Virus record (IMG/VR): IMGVR_UViG_3300031227_000301
Span: 1-28,413 of that record
Strand: one strand, 5' to 3'
Source: a virus
Length of the DNA: 28,413 nt
Below are positions 19,522 to 27,270 of this stretch, piece after piece. Each line of letters opens with the position of its first letter. The stretch's first letter is position 1. The notes beneath the pieces are model-generated. The model was not told the origin of the DNA, did no database searches, and saw nothing but the letters and a program-made list of their open reading frames with translations. The translations under genes and the position numbers were made by a program.

Positions 19522-20412
19522 ATGCTGCGACAAGTGATGAAGCGGACCCGGCTTTCGGACATGGACATCGAAGAGGTCTCCATCGTCGGGCGCGCCGCGA
19601 ACGGCGAGAAGTTCGTGGTGATCAAGGCCGATCTCCCTGGCGAGGGCGAGGAGGACCAACTCAAGAAGAGCGGGATCTACTCGAACGCCGTGGCCAAGGA
19701 CGACAAGACTCTCAAGAGCGCGTGGGAGGCCCTGCCGCTCATGCCGCTCTGGGAACTGTCGGATCTGGTGGTGCCGGATCTCTCGACGATGAAGAGCCAC
19801 CCTGTCGTGGTCGAGAACCTCCAGATGATGCTGAAGCACATCGGGGAGTTTTTCGTGAAGCTCGACGACGCGTTGGGCAAGGTCCAGAAGGACCGCAACA
19901 TGTTCCCGGACGACGTGGTCTTCCCCGCTGATCTGGCGGAGTCCATCGCCACCATCGGGAAGGCGTTCGGTCTGGTCCTGGACATCCACAAGGGGGATCA
20001 CCCCGGCCTGGTGCACGGCAAGGCGGCCACGACCCCAGCCGATGACCAGAAGAAGGAAACGAGTGAACTCCGTGCGCTCCTGCAGGGCCTTCTTGGCAAG
20101 GCTGCTGTGGGCGGCGCCGATCACCGCGAAAACCTCGAGAAGGCCAAGGGCCTGATCGCAGGTTATCAGGATGTCTGCAAGGCGCTGGAGGGGCGCAACG
20201 GTCGACTGGCGGACCAGATCGCAGACTCAAATCGCCAGGTGCGCGCGCTGAAGGCTCGGACCTTCAGCAGAGGGGCCCTGGACCCCGATGAAGAATTCTC
20301 CAGGGATGGCGTTCGGAAGAACGCTGGCGGTGGTGGCGGCGACGAGGACAACACGGATTGGGGTCTCGATCTGGCTGACGAGGTGGCCGAGGATATGGCT
20401 GCCGGAACCTAG
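19522..20412 (+). CDS. Scaffold-like protein with protease-associated N-terminus
   Basis: The product is 296 aa from ATG 19522 with GGAGGAG 7-9 nt upstream, 4 nt after the fusion gene. The N-terminus (RLSDMDIEEVSIVGRAANGE, KFVVIKAD) matches the EVSLVDrPAN segment common in XkdF-type protease regions. The remainder is helical with coiled-coil potential (ENLQMMLKHIGEFFVKLDDA, LEGRNGRLADQIADSNRQVR). It ends in a Gly-rich linker and DNTDWGLDLADEV. Its place between protease and major capsid gene is where scaffolding proteins lie. The protease may process it; no cleavage site can be defined from sequence alone. An 83-nt gap follows. Confidence 0.65.
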   Translation: MLRQVMKRTRLSDMDIEEVSIVGRAANGEKFVVIKADLPGEGEEDQLKKSGIYSNAVAKDDKTLKSAWEALPLMPLWELSDLVVPDLSTMKSHPVVVENLQMMLKHIGEFFVKLDDALGKVQKDRNMFPDDVVFPADLAESIATIGKAFGLVLDIHKGDHPGLVHGKAATTPADDQKKETSELRALLQGLLGKAAVGGADHRENLEKAKGLIAGYQDVCKALEGRNGRLADQIADSNRQVRALKARTFSRGALDPDEEFSRDGVRKNAGGGGGDEDNTDWGLDLADEVAEDMAAGT

Positions 20413-20495
20413 ACGTAGACTCCGGTGTGACGGGCTGAGTAGTAGGGGGATCTTCGGAGCGCGAGAATGAAAACCGAACCCACGAGGAGTTGAAA

Positions 20496-21434
20496 ATGGA
20501 TGACGCGCGCACCTGGATCCAGAAGGCAGACATGGCCCTTGGGGACCTCACCACGGACGGTGGTGTTTTGGTTCCCGAGCAGGCCAAGTTATTTCTCAAA
20601 AAGCTGATCGCCAGCTCCACCATCCTCCCGAAGTCCCGGGTCCTCACAATGAAGAACCCGGAGCGCCGGGTCGAGAAGGTAGGATTCACCTCCGCCCGAG
20701 TGCTGGCTGCGGGCACCTCCGGCTCCGCCGTTGGATCGGGCAGCCGGGTGGCTCCGGACCTGAGCCGCGATACCCTGACCTCGAAGCTCCTCAAGGGCGA
20801 GTGCGACATCCCGAAGGAGGTGTTCGAGGACAACATCGAGGGCAAGAAGTTCCTGAGCACCGTGACCTCCCTCATGGTCGAGCGGGCTGGCCTGGACCTT
20901 GACGAGTTGTTCCTCAACGGATACATCTCCGGTGGGGATCCCTTCCTCGGGATCCTGGACGGCTGGATCACGAAGGCGACCTCCAACGTCTACGCCGCAG
21001 GCGGGGACCTGGTGAGCAAGGACGTCTTCAAGGCGATGTGGGCAACCGTGCCCAAGGCCCACCGGAAGAACAAGAAGCAGATGGTCAACTACGTCGGCTC
21101 CGACGCGGAGTCCGAGTACGCGGACCAGATCGGCGAGCGCGGAACCCCCGCGGGCGATCGTGCTGCCATCGAGGGCATGGCCCCGAAGTGGCAGGGGATG
21201 CCGATCGTGGGCGTGCCCGTGATGCCCGAGGACGGTGGAAGCGGGCACGACGAGACCACCGCGCTCATGGGGAACCCCAAGAACTTCATCGTCGGCTTCC
21301 AGCGGAAGGTCGAGGTGGAGCACGAGGTCAGCAAGCGGGACGGGGTGGTCTACATCCTGATCTCGGTGCGGACCGACTGCACCTTCGGTGAGGAAGAGGG
21401 CATCACCAAGGGAACCGGGATCACCTACGCGTAG
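20496..21434 (+). CDS. Major capsid protein (HK97 fold)
   Basis: The product is 312 aa from ATG 20496 with GAGGAG upstream (TTG 20490 also possible). HK97-like features: an N-arm (TTDGGVLVPEQAKLFLKKLI), the E-loop/P-domain region (SRVLTMKNPERRVEKVGFTS), a spine-helix DIPKEVFEDNIEGKKFLSTV, LDELFLNGYISGGDPFLGIL with DGW, and the A-domain (GMPIVGVPVMPEDGGS, NPKNFIVGFQRKVEVEHEVS). The length is normal for a capsid protein processed or not by a prohead protease. Position after protease and scaffold-like gene is as expected. Confidence 0.88.
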   Translation: MDDARTWIQKADMALGDLTTDGGVLVPEQAKLFLKKLIASSTILPKSRVLTMKNPERRVEKVGFTSARVLAAGTSGSAVGSGSRVAPDLSRDTLTSKLLKGECDIPKEVFEDNIEGKKFLSTVTSLMVERAGLDLDELFLNGYISGGDPFLGILDGWITKATSNVYAAGGDLVSKDVFKAMWATVPKAHRKNKKQMVNYVGSDAESEYADQIGERGTPAGDRAAIEGMAPKWQGMPIVGVPVMPEDGGSGHDETTALMGNPKNFIVGFQRKVEVEHEVSKRDGVVYILISVRTDCTFGEEEGITKGTGITYA

Positions 21435-21479
21435 CCTGCGGGCTGTTCAAGATGATTCCCATAACGGGAGGAGAGACAC

Positions 21480-23840
21480 ATGGCTGATCTGAATAACCTT
21501 CCCGAGCGAGGCGTCCCCGGTACTCACCTGTCGGTGCGACATTCGCCCGACGCGGTGGCTGCCCTGCGCGCGTCCATCGCCCGGCAGAATCTCACCATCG
21601 ACGTCGATGCGACGACCGGCGACGTCGTCCTGTACCTCAGCGCGGCGAAGACCACCTACATCACCTTCTCGGCAGCGACCGGCGCGACGAAGCTGGTGGT
21701 GGCGGGTGTGGACCGCGGGTCCATCGAGTCGGGGCTGATGGGCGACAAGGACCCCCAGGAGTCCGTCCTGTCTCGGTACGATCCCACCCCGAATCTGCCG
21801 GTGACCCCCACCGAAGGGGATCGGTACCTGGCCACCGCGACCGCGAACACCTGGACCAAGGACTACATCTACACCCTGAACGGCGCGAGCGCCTGGGACG
21901 AGTACGTTCCTGACGAGGGAGCGCTTGTCGAGGTCGAGGATGAGAACGTCTGGTACACCTTCACCGGTGCCGCGTGGATCCGCTTCGAGGAGCAGATTGC
22001 CCACGCGCTCCTGGCGGGTCTCCAGGGCGGGACCACGAGTGAGTACTTCCACCTGACCGAGGCGCAGCACGCGGCGTTCTACCTGGGGCAGACCGGGGTC
22101 CTGGGTCGCTTCGATCCGACCGCCGCGCTCCCCGTTGCTCCGTCGGACTGGGATGCGTATCTGGCGACTGCCACAGCGAACGGCTGGACCGATGGGAACT
22201 GTTACGTCTGGAACGGCGCTGCCTGGATTGTGGTCGTCGTGGCTGAGGGTCAGAAGCTGTGGGTAGCGGACGAGGACTTGATCTACGCCTACGACGGCGC
22301 GACCTGGGGGATCCTCCAGGCGAAGGACGCCGGGGGGCATGACCACGGTGCCGCTACGGGTGCTGGTGCCACGCACACCCACGCGATCACCGACCCCAAC
22401 CATGACCACGGTGCGGCGACGGCTGCTGGTGCCACGCACACCCACGCGATCACCGACCCCAACCATGACCACGGTGCCGCTACGGGTGCTGGTGCCACGC
22501 ACACCCACGCGATCACCGACCCCAACCATGACCACGGAGCGGCCACGGCTGCCGGTGCCACGCACACCCACGCGATCACCGACCCCAACCATGACCACGG
22601 TGCCGCTACGGGTGCTGGTGCCACGCACACCCACGCGATCACCGACCCCAACCATGACCACGGTGCGGCGACGGCTGCCGGTGCCACGCACACCCACGCG
22701 ATCACCGATCCCAACCATGACCACGGAGCGGCCACGGGCAGCGACGGAGCGGCCACGATTCCCATGTCTCTCCGTGGGAGTATGCCTACGCCGTCTCAAC
22801 CGTTCATAGGCGGTCCCTTTGCTGTGATACCTTCGACCCCGAATCCCGGTGGAGCCGCCTGGATGGAGTACAACACCGCTATCGAGCCGGACTTGGCGAT
22901 CAACTGGACGGAATCCAACAATGGCGTGAACGGAGTCCTGACGTTGGACGGTGCCGGCCCGAATATCATACTCACCGATGCCATGTGGGGTGGGTTCACT
23001 GCCGCGATGGTCGGCAAGTACGTCTACATCCAGAACGATGCTACTGTTCCTGGCAACAACGGGCTTTACGGGAGGATCGCTTCATACACGAGTCCCACTG
23101 CCGTGGTCCTGGACGTGGGCACTGGGTCGTTTGGTGCCCTGGCCGTGAGCGCTGGGACAGTGGACTTCCTGGTGTACGAGTTCAAGTGTGGTGACTGTAC
23201 CATCAGCTACCGCAACCTCAACACGTTGCTTGGTAACGATGAGACCAGGGTGATCACGCAGGAGGAGATCGAGGATGCCTGTGTCGCAGACGAAATAGCG
23301 GAAGGCTGGATGTCTCCGAACATGCCGAAGTGTGCTATTCCCATCGAGCGGGCTGTCGTGTACGTCGCCGAGATAACGTTCGAGTTCGTGGCGACTGCCG
23401 ACGCGGAGGTCTTCGATCTATACACGGGGGCAGACAGCGGGTTCGCCATGATCCACGGCTGTGCATTCGTGCATCAGTTCATTGATTTAGCGGGAGGCCA
23501 GAATGTGATTTTAGGAACAACCACTATCTACGCTGTGGAGGGGTTGGTCCGTCCGTCTGCTCCTGTGGGTGTTGCTGGCGATATTCAGGCGACCTGCTTC
23601 CTGCCGCTGCCCGATCACACCCACGCGATCGCCGCTGATGCGACGGGAGTGACTGCGGATGCCGAGGCCACGCACACCCACGCGATCGCCGCTGATGCGA
23701 CGGGAGTGACTGCGGATGCCGAGGCCACGCACACCCACGCGATCGCCGCTGATGCGACGGGAGTGACTGCGGATGCCGAGGCCACGCACACCCATTCCAT
23801 CACCGCAGCGGGTGACCACGCGCATGACGTGGGCGTCTAG
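21480..23840 (+). CDS. Fibre-like virion protein with duplicated domain and His-rich HxH repeats
   Basis: The product is 786 aa from ATG 21480 with GGGAGGAG. Residues about 96-169 and 206-279 are two copies of one DUF2793-like domain (both contain YLATATAN and end G-A-x-W). Between them EQIAHALLAGLQGGTTSEYF-HLTEAQ is a motif common in phage tail fibres. Residues about 286-420 are six 21-aa repeats (DPNHDHGAAT, AGATHTHAIT), giving a row of HDH and HTH pairs. A globular region (about 425-705) follows, then three 19-aa repeats with HTHAIAADATG and a His-containing end. HxH pairs coordinate iron in T4-type fibre needles, so a metal-binding trimeric fibre is likely. It directly follows the capsid gene, suggesting a head-attached fibre rather than a tail one (inference). 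Confidence 0.7.
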   Translation: MADLNNLPERGVPGTHLSVRHSPDAVAALRASIARQNLTIDVDATTGDVVLYLSAAKTTYITFSAATGATKLVVAGVDRGSIESGLMGDKDPQESVLSRYDPTPNLPVTPTEGDRYLATATANTWTKDYIYTLNGASAWDEYVPDEGALVEVEDENVWYTFTGAAWIRFEEQIAHALLAGLQGGTTSEYFHLTEAQHAAFYLGQTGVLGRFDPTAALPVAPSDWDAYLATATANGWTDGNCYVWNGAAWIVVVVAEGQKLWVADEDLIYAYDGATWGILQAKDAGGHDHGAATGAGATHTHAITDPNHDHGAATAAGATHTHAITDPNHDHGAATGAGATHTHAITDPNHDHGAATAAGATHTHAITDPNHDHGAATGAGATHTHAITDPNHDHGAATAAGATHTHAITDPNHDHGAATGSDGAATIPMSLRGSMPTPSQPFIGGPFAVIPSTPNPGGAAWMEYNTAIEPDLAINWTESNNGVNGVLTLDGAGPNIILTDAMWGGFTAAMVGKYVYIQNDATVPGNNGLYGRIASYTSPTAVVLDVGTGSFGALAVSAGTVDFLVYEFKCGDCTISYRNLNTLLGNDETRVITQEEIEDACVADEIAEGWMSPNMPKCAIPIERAVVYVAEITFEFVATADAEVFDLYTGADSGFAMIHGCAFVHQFIDLAGGQNVILGTTTIYAVEGLVRPSAPVGVAGDIQATCFLPLPDHTHAIAADATGVTADAEATHTHAIAADATGVTADAEATHTHAIAADATGVTADAEATHTHSITAAGDHAHDVGV
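22341..22718 (+). repeat. Six 63-bp coding tandem repeats (HDH...HTH units)
   Basis: Six units of exactly 63 bp begin at 22341 (GACCACGG...), with a partial seventh at 22719. Units 1, 3 and 5 carry GCTACGGGTGC and encode ATGAG; units 2, 4 and 6 encode ATAAG. The array therefore has a 126-bp higher-order period and arose by duplicating a pair. They encode 21-aa fibre repeats. Confidence 0.9.
23616..23786 (+). repeat. Three 57-bp coding tandem repeats near the fibre C-terminus
   Basis: Units start at 23616, 23673 and 23730 (CACACCCACGCGATCGCC...), nearly identical, with a diverged fourth start at 23787. Each encodes 19 aa with one HTH pair. Near-identity suggests a recent expansion. Confidence 0.88.
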
Positions 23841-23849
23841 ACTGAAACC

Positions 23850-23882
23850 AAGGGGCCTCCGGTGATGAGCCGAGGGCCCCTT
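23850..23882 (+). terminator. Hairpin terminator after the fibre gene
   Basis: AAGGGGCC (23850-23857) pairs perfectly with GGCCCCTT (23875-23882), with a further CGG/CCG pairing inside the 17-nt loop. It lies 9 nt after the stop codon. The T run is short (two T), so termination may be partial, letting the neck genes be expressed at a lower level than the capsid and fibre. Confidence 0.55.
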
Positions 23883-23902
23883 CACAGGTAGAGGAGGACG
23901 AA

Positions 23903-24487
23903 ATGTCCGAGCAACTCATGGCTAAGCTGGTACCTTTCAGCAGGTCGACTGGCCACAAGGTCAAGCGGTACAACTTCCGTGGGACCATGTTCCTCAATGA
24001 CAACAAGTGGCGTTTGGTCAGCGATGACTTGGCCGCTTCGCTTCGCCAACTCCGCTCGAATCCGAATGATCCGACCAGCCTCCTGGCGTTCCTGGTGATG
24101 AATGAGTCCGATGCCCGTCAGTGGGAGCAGGATCAGCGCCGGAAGGTCGACGACGATATCGAGATCGTTGGTGGTGGGGGTCTGGAGACCCGGCACCCCG
24201 ACGAGGTGCGCGGTGGCGATCCCGTCGTCCAGCGAGCGCTGGATGAACTTCGGAAGAAGTCAGCGAAGCAGGCTGCCGACCTCAAGGCGGAGCGCGCCGA
24301 GAAGGCTCGTCTACAGGGGCGCCTGGACGCCGCGGTGACAGAGGCAAGGCCCGAGCTGGTTCCCGAGCCGGAGAAGCTGAAGGTGGTGGACCTGGCAGCG
24401 TCGAAGCCCGCGCCGAAGCCCGCGCCGAAGAAGAAGGCACCACCGAAACAGAGGGGCACCGCGAAGAAGCGCGGTGGGAAGAAGTGA
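23903..24487 (+). CDS. Basic-tailed hypothetical head/neck protein (194 aa)
   Basis: ATG 23903 follows GAGGAGGACG. The N-terminus (KLVPFSRSTGHKVKRYNFRG, TMFLNDNKWRLVSDDLAASL) is a small globular domain. A coiled coil follows (LDELRKKSAKQAADLKAERA), then a Pro/Lys-rich tail (KPAPKPAPKKKAPPKQRGTA) that would bind DNA or acidic proteins. The stop overlaps the next GTG. This slot after the capsid gene often holds small head-completion proteins, but no family is recognised. Confidence 0.6.
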   Translation: MSEQLMAKLVPFSRSTGHKVKRYNFRGTMFLNDNKWRLVSDDLAASLRQLRSNPNDPTSLLAFLVMNESDARQWEQDQRRKVDDDIEIVGGGGLETRHPDEVRGGDPVVQRALDELRKKSAKQAADLKAERAEKARLQGRLDAAVTEARPELVPEPEKLKVVDLAASKPAPKPAPKKKAPPKQRGTAKKRGGKK

Positions 24488-24741
24488 GCGACGGGGTCGC
24501 CAAGACCCCGGATCTGGCCGTTGCTGCATGGCTGCACATGTGTGGCCTGAAGGTACTGAGCGCACACAAGATCGGTCGCTATCAGTACCGCTTCAGCTTC
24601 GATGATCCGGAAGGTAGAGCAGCGCAACTCCGCGTGGAGTTTGCCAATTCAGAGTCGGCCCGATTCGACGCCAGCCAGCGGTCTCTCAAGAAGCTGGTGA
24701 CGCCAGTGGACCGACGAGGAGATCAACATGGCAGGGACTGA
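24484..24741 (+). CDS. DUF5659-like small protein (85 aa)
   Basis: GTG 24484 overlaps the upstream TGA (GTGA). The pattern LAVAAWLHMCGLKVLSAHKI, then YQYRFSFDDPEGRAAQLRVE-FANSE, then FDASQRSLKKLV fits the small DUF5659 proteins I recall from phage head modules. Function is unknown. It overlaps the next gene by 14 nt. Confidence 0.5.
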   Translation: MSDGVAKTPDLAVAAWLHMCGLKVLSAHKIGRYQYRFSFDDPEGRAAQLRVEFANSESARFDASQRSLKKLVTPVDRRGDQHGRD

Positions 24742-25168
24742 CAAATTCATTGAAAGCATGCGGGCAGATATCGGACGGTACCAGCGGATGTCCGTGCAGC
24801 ACAGCGGAGCCTCAGAGGTTCTGGCGAAGTTCGTTCGGATCCTGCCTGCGAAGCACAAGGCTCGAATCGAGGCAGACAAAAATCTCGAAGGACTCCAGAA
24901 AGCCTGGGATGCAACTCTCGAGAAGTCCGAAGGCAATGTGCTTGGTGCCGTCCGAGCCATGATGAACGACATGGTTTTCAGTGTGGCACAGGAGGTGGCT
25001 GCAGAGGCCAACGCTCAGGCCCATTTGGCCGCCGAGAACATTGGCAAGGCCAAGGAGGCTGCGAGGGTCGTGAAGCAATTCGAGGCGATGCAGACTGCCG
25101 ACGAAGCCGACCCCAATGCTAGCGAAGATTCGGAGGGTGACGATGTTGGCAGTGGAGAAAGGAAGTAG
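24728..25168 (+). CDS. Helical hypothetical protein (146 aa)
   Basis: ATG 24728 follows GAGGAGATC. The product (MAGTDKFIESMRADIGRYQR...) is helical throughout with an Ala/Glu-rich centre (VAQEVAAEANAQAHLAAENI) and an acidic C-terminus (DEADPNASEDSEGDD). It may be an assembly chaperone or internal protein; nothing specific supports this. It overlaps the next gene by 26 nt. Confidence 0.55.
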   Translation: MAGTDKFIESMRADIGRYQRMSVQHSGASEVLAKFVRILPAKHKARIEADKNLEGLQKAWDATLEKSEGNVLGAVRAMMNDMVFSVAQEVAAEANAQAHLAAENIGKAKEAARVVKQFEAMQTADEADPNASEDSEGDDVGSGERK

Positions 25169-26165
25169 TCTCGGGATCGGGACAGACGAGAGCATCCTCG
25201 ACTTCTGGATCGTCCATCCCGAGACGGGTCGCCTGATCGACGCCGACTCGATTCAATTCCAACTCTGGGATCTCACTGGCGACGCCCCCGCACACATCAC
25301 CACAGACTGGACCGACGCCACGAAGATTTCCACAGGGAGATACTGCGTGACGGCGGACATTGCTGGCGACGCAGAAGTTGGCCGATGGGAGGTTCGCTGG
25401 AAGTGGGCCGTGGACAGCGGCGGGACCATCTACCAGACCAGGCGGGATTTCGAGGTCACGACGGTGCTTTGGGCGGATCCCACTCCATGGCTCTGCCTTC
25501 CCTACGAGTTGCGCGACGAGGGCTTCGACACCACAGAACTGCCGGAGAAGCGGCTGCAGGCGATCCTCACGAGGGTCGGCGGCTTCATCAGATCGGTGAC
25601 GGGGCGGCAGCGTTTCGGTTCGGTGGGCCTCGAGGTGGAGGCCCGCGGAAGCGGCGCAGATTTCCTGATCCTTCCCGATCCGATCATTGGCCTGGGCGCT
25701 ATCACTGAGGGCCTGATCGCCGAGGGCGTCAGGGACGGCGAGGACTACGACCTGGCCGATATCGAGGTGATGAACCGGCACCTGCGTGTCCAGTCCGCTG
25801 CGGATCGAGATGACCGGGATTTGCCCGGGCTTCTCCTGCCTGACGGGACATGGCTGGCAGCGTGCCTCTACTGGGTGACTGGTGTTTTCGGGTACACCGA
25901 TCCCGACCTGGGCGTGCCCGGGCCCGGGCATCTTCCGATGCCGCTACGCCAGGCAGCGGTCAGGCTGGCCATCCGCGAGACTCCGCAGCAACTCGTGTTC
26001 GATGAGGTCGAGGATCGGAAGATCCGGCATCGGACACAGAGCGACCGGATGGGTAGCCATGGATCAGCATTCTATAGGGGCCGAGCGGGGGCCATCACTG
26101 GCGATCCAGAGATCGACGATATCCTGCTTCAGTACGTGCGGCCCATCAGCGGGACCGTGGTGTAG
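25143..26165 (+). CDS. Head-tail connector (adaptor) with N-terminal Ig-like domain
   Basis: The product is 340 aa from ATG 25143 (GGAGGG upstream); the earlier ATG at 25116 is less well placed. Residues 1-105 look like an Ig/beta-sandwich domain (ILDFWIVHPETGRLIDADSI, VGRWEVRWKWAVDSGG). From about 118 the sequence (LPYELRDEGFDTTELPEKRL, QAILTRVGGFIRSVTGRQRF) resembles gp6/gp15-type adaptors, whose helical core packs onto the portal. The end (PLRQAAVRLAIRE, GDPEIDDILLQYVRP) fits this family. An added Ig-like domain on an adaptor is unusual. Confidence 0.6.
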   Translation: MLAVEKGSSLGIGTDESILDFWIVHPETGRLIDADSIQFQLWDLTGDAPAHITTDWTDATKISTGRYCVTADIAGDAEVGRWEVRWKWAVDSGGTIYQTRRDFEVTTVLWADPTPWLCLPYELRDEGFDTTELPEKRLQAILTRVGGFIRSVTGRQRFGSVGLEVEARGSGADFLILPDPIIGLGAITEGLIAEGVRDGEDYDLADIEVMNRHLRVQSAADRDDRDLPGLLLPDGTWLAACLYWVTGVFGYTDPDLGVPGPGHLPMPLRQAAVRLAIRETPQQLVFDEVEDRKIRHRTQSDRMGSHGSAFYRGRAGAITGDPEIDDILLQYVRPISGTVV

Positions 26166-26167
26166 CT

Positions 26168-26653
26168 GTGGCCTCCGGACGTCCACTGCATTTCTTCTGG
26201 GTCGAGCTGCGCCAGCTCGTCACCGAGGATCCGTTGGTGGACATCTACGACGAGGACCTCAATGAACCCCTCTTTGTGGACGATGACGACGACAAGGTGG
26301 GTACCCTCAAGCGCCCCGAGAAAGACGCCTTCCTGGTGAAGGCCACCATCGAGGTCCAGGACTTCGAGTCCCTGCGGCAGGTGGCCACCGGGAACGCTCC
26401 AGATTCGAATACGAAGCTCTACATCCACCGTCGGGACCTGATCCGCGCTGGCCTCCTGGATGCAGCGACCGGCGTGGTGACGCTCATGGTCAACGACCGG
26501 GTGAGCAGAATCCTCGACCGATTTCGGCGCCCGGCTGTGTCTTTCGGCAATCTGGAAATCTTCGTCACGGAGGTGCGACCCGCGGTGCTTGAGCACGGGC
26601 TAAACTTCTGGCAGGTGGACCTCGATTCCAGAAAGCAGGGAGAGCAACTCTGA
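26168..26653 (+). CDS. Probable neck/head-completion protein (161 aa)
   Basis: GTG 26168 lies 2 nt after the adaptor gene, with a weak ribosome binding site. The protein is beta-rich (LVTEDPLVDIYDEDLNEPLF, FLVKATIEVQDFESLRQVAT, TGVVTLMVNDRVSRILDRF), with an acidic DDDDD loop. In size, fold appearance and position between adaptor and the gp10-like gene it fits a stopper or head-tail joining protein. No firm family match. Its stop overlaps the next ATG. Confidence 0.5.
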   Translation: MASGRPLHFFWVELRQLVTEDPLVDIYDEDLNEPLFVDDDDDKVGTLKRPEKDAFLVKATIEVQDFESLRQVATGNAPDSNTKLYIHRRDLIRAGLLDAATGVVTLMVNDRVSRILDRFRRPAVSFGNLEIFVTEVRPAVLEHGLNFWQVDLDSRKQGEQL

Positions 26654-27270
26654 TGGCGAGTGAGATCAAGCTCACCGGGGACTGGGATCGGGCTGTCCGA
26701 ACCATGGCTACATTTCCTGAGCGACTCGCCAAGGCTCAGACCCAGGCGACCCTCATTGAGGCTCATGCACTCCGAAAGGAGATCGTCCAGGGCCTCACAA
26801 ATCAGGCGCCTGGTGGGTCCTCGATCCTGGCACTGAGTCCTCTCACGTTGGCGCTGCGGAAGCTCGCACGGTTTCGTGGGACGAAAGCCCTGGTGCGGCG
26901 CGGGGACCTCCGCAACAATATCAGCGTGGTGCACTCAATTATCGGCGGGATGCCTGCCTTCTTCGTGGGCATCAAGCGGTCAGCGGTTAACGAGGAAGGC
27001 AAGGATCTGACCAACATCGGCGAGCTGCAGGAGTATGGTGTCGAGACTATCGTCGTTCCAGTGACTCCGATGGTCCGGAACCTCTTCTTGGCACTGTACA
27101 TTCAGGGCTTGATTGCTGCCCCCCTCAAGGCAAGCACGACTACCATCGTCTACCATATCCCGGCGCGGCCGTTCTTGCGTCCTGCATTCGAAAAGTGGAA
27201 GAAAGGGCTTTCGCGTCGGTATGCTCTGAGGGTGGCCGGGTTGATGGACGGCGTGGCGGGGAGGCCGTAG
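26653..27270 (+). CDS. HK97 gp10-like tail-completion/neck protein
   Basis: The product is 205 aa from ATG 26653, overlapping the previous stop. It opens with a helix (DRAVRTMATFPERLAKAQTQ), then LRKEIVQGLTNQAPGG, a conserved-type strand region (FFVGIKRSAVNEEGKDLTNI, GELQEYG) and the C-terminal IPARPFLRPAFEKW, which is the hallmark of gp10-like minor tail/neck proteins. Length and location are as expected. The insertion around YIQGLIAAPLKASTTT is larger than usual. Confidence 0.65.
   Translation: MASEIKLTGDWDRAVRTMATFPERLAKAQTQATLIEAHALRKEIVQGLTNQAPGGSSILALSPLTLALRKLARFRGTKALVRRGDLRNNISVVHSIIGGMPAFFVGIKRSAVNEEGKDLTNIGELQEYGVETIVVPVTPMVRNLFLALYIQGLIAAPLKASTTTIVYHIPARPFLRPAFEKWKKGLSRRYALRVAGLMDGVAGRP

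Noticed and set aside
17829-19664. 611-aa minus-strand open frame
   Set aside because: Antisense shadow of the methyltransferase-protease gene, which has clear domains and a ribosome binding site.
22341-22718. Regular repeats resembling a CRISPR array
   Set aside because: Units are contiguous without unique spacers, exactly in frame, and encode fibre repeats.
21447-22799. 450-aa repetitive minus-strand open frame
   Set aside because: Antisense reading of the fibre gene repeats; the plus-strand frame carries recognisable fibre motifs.
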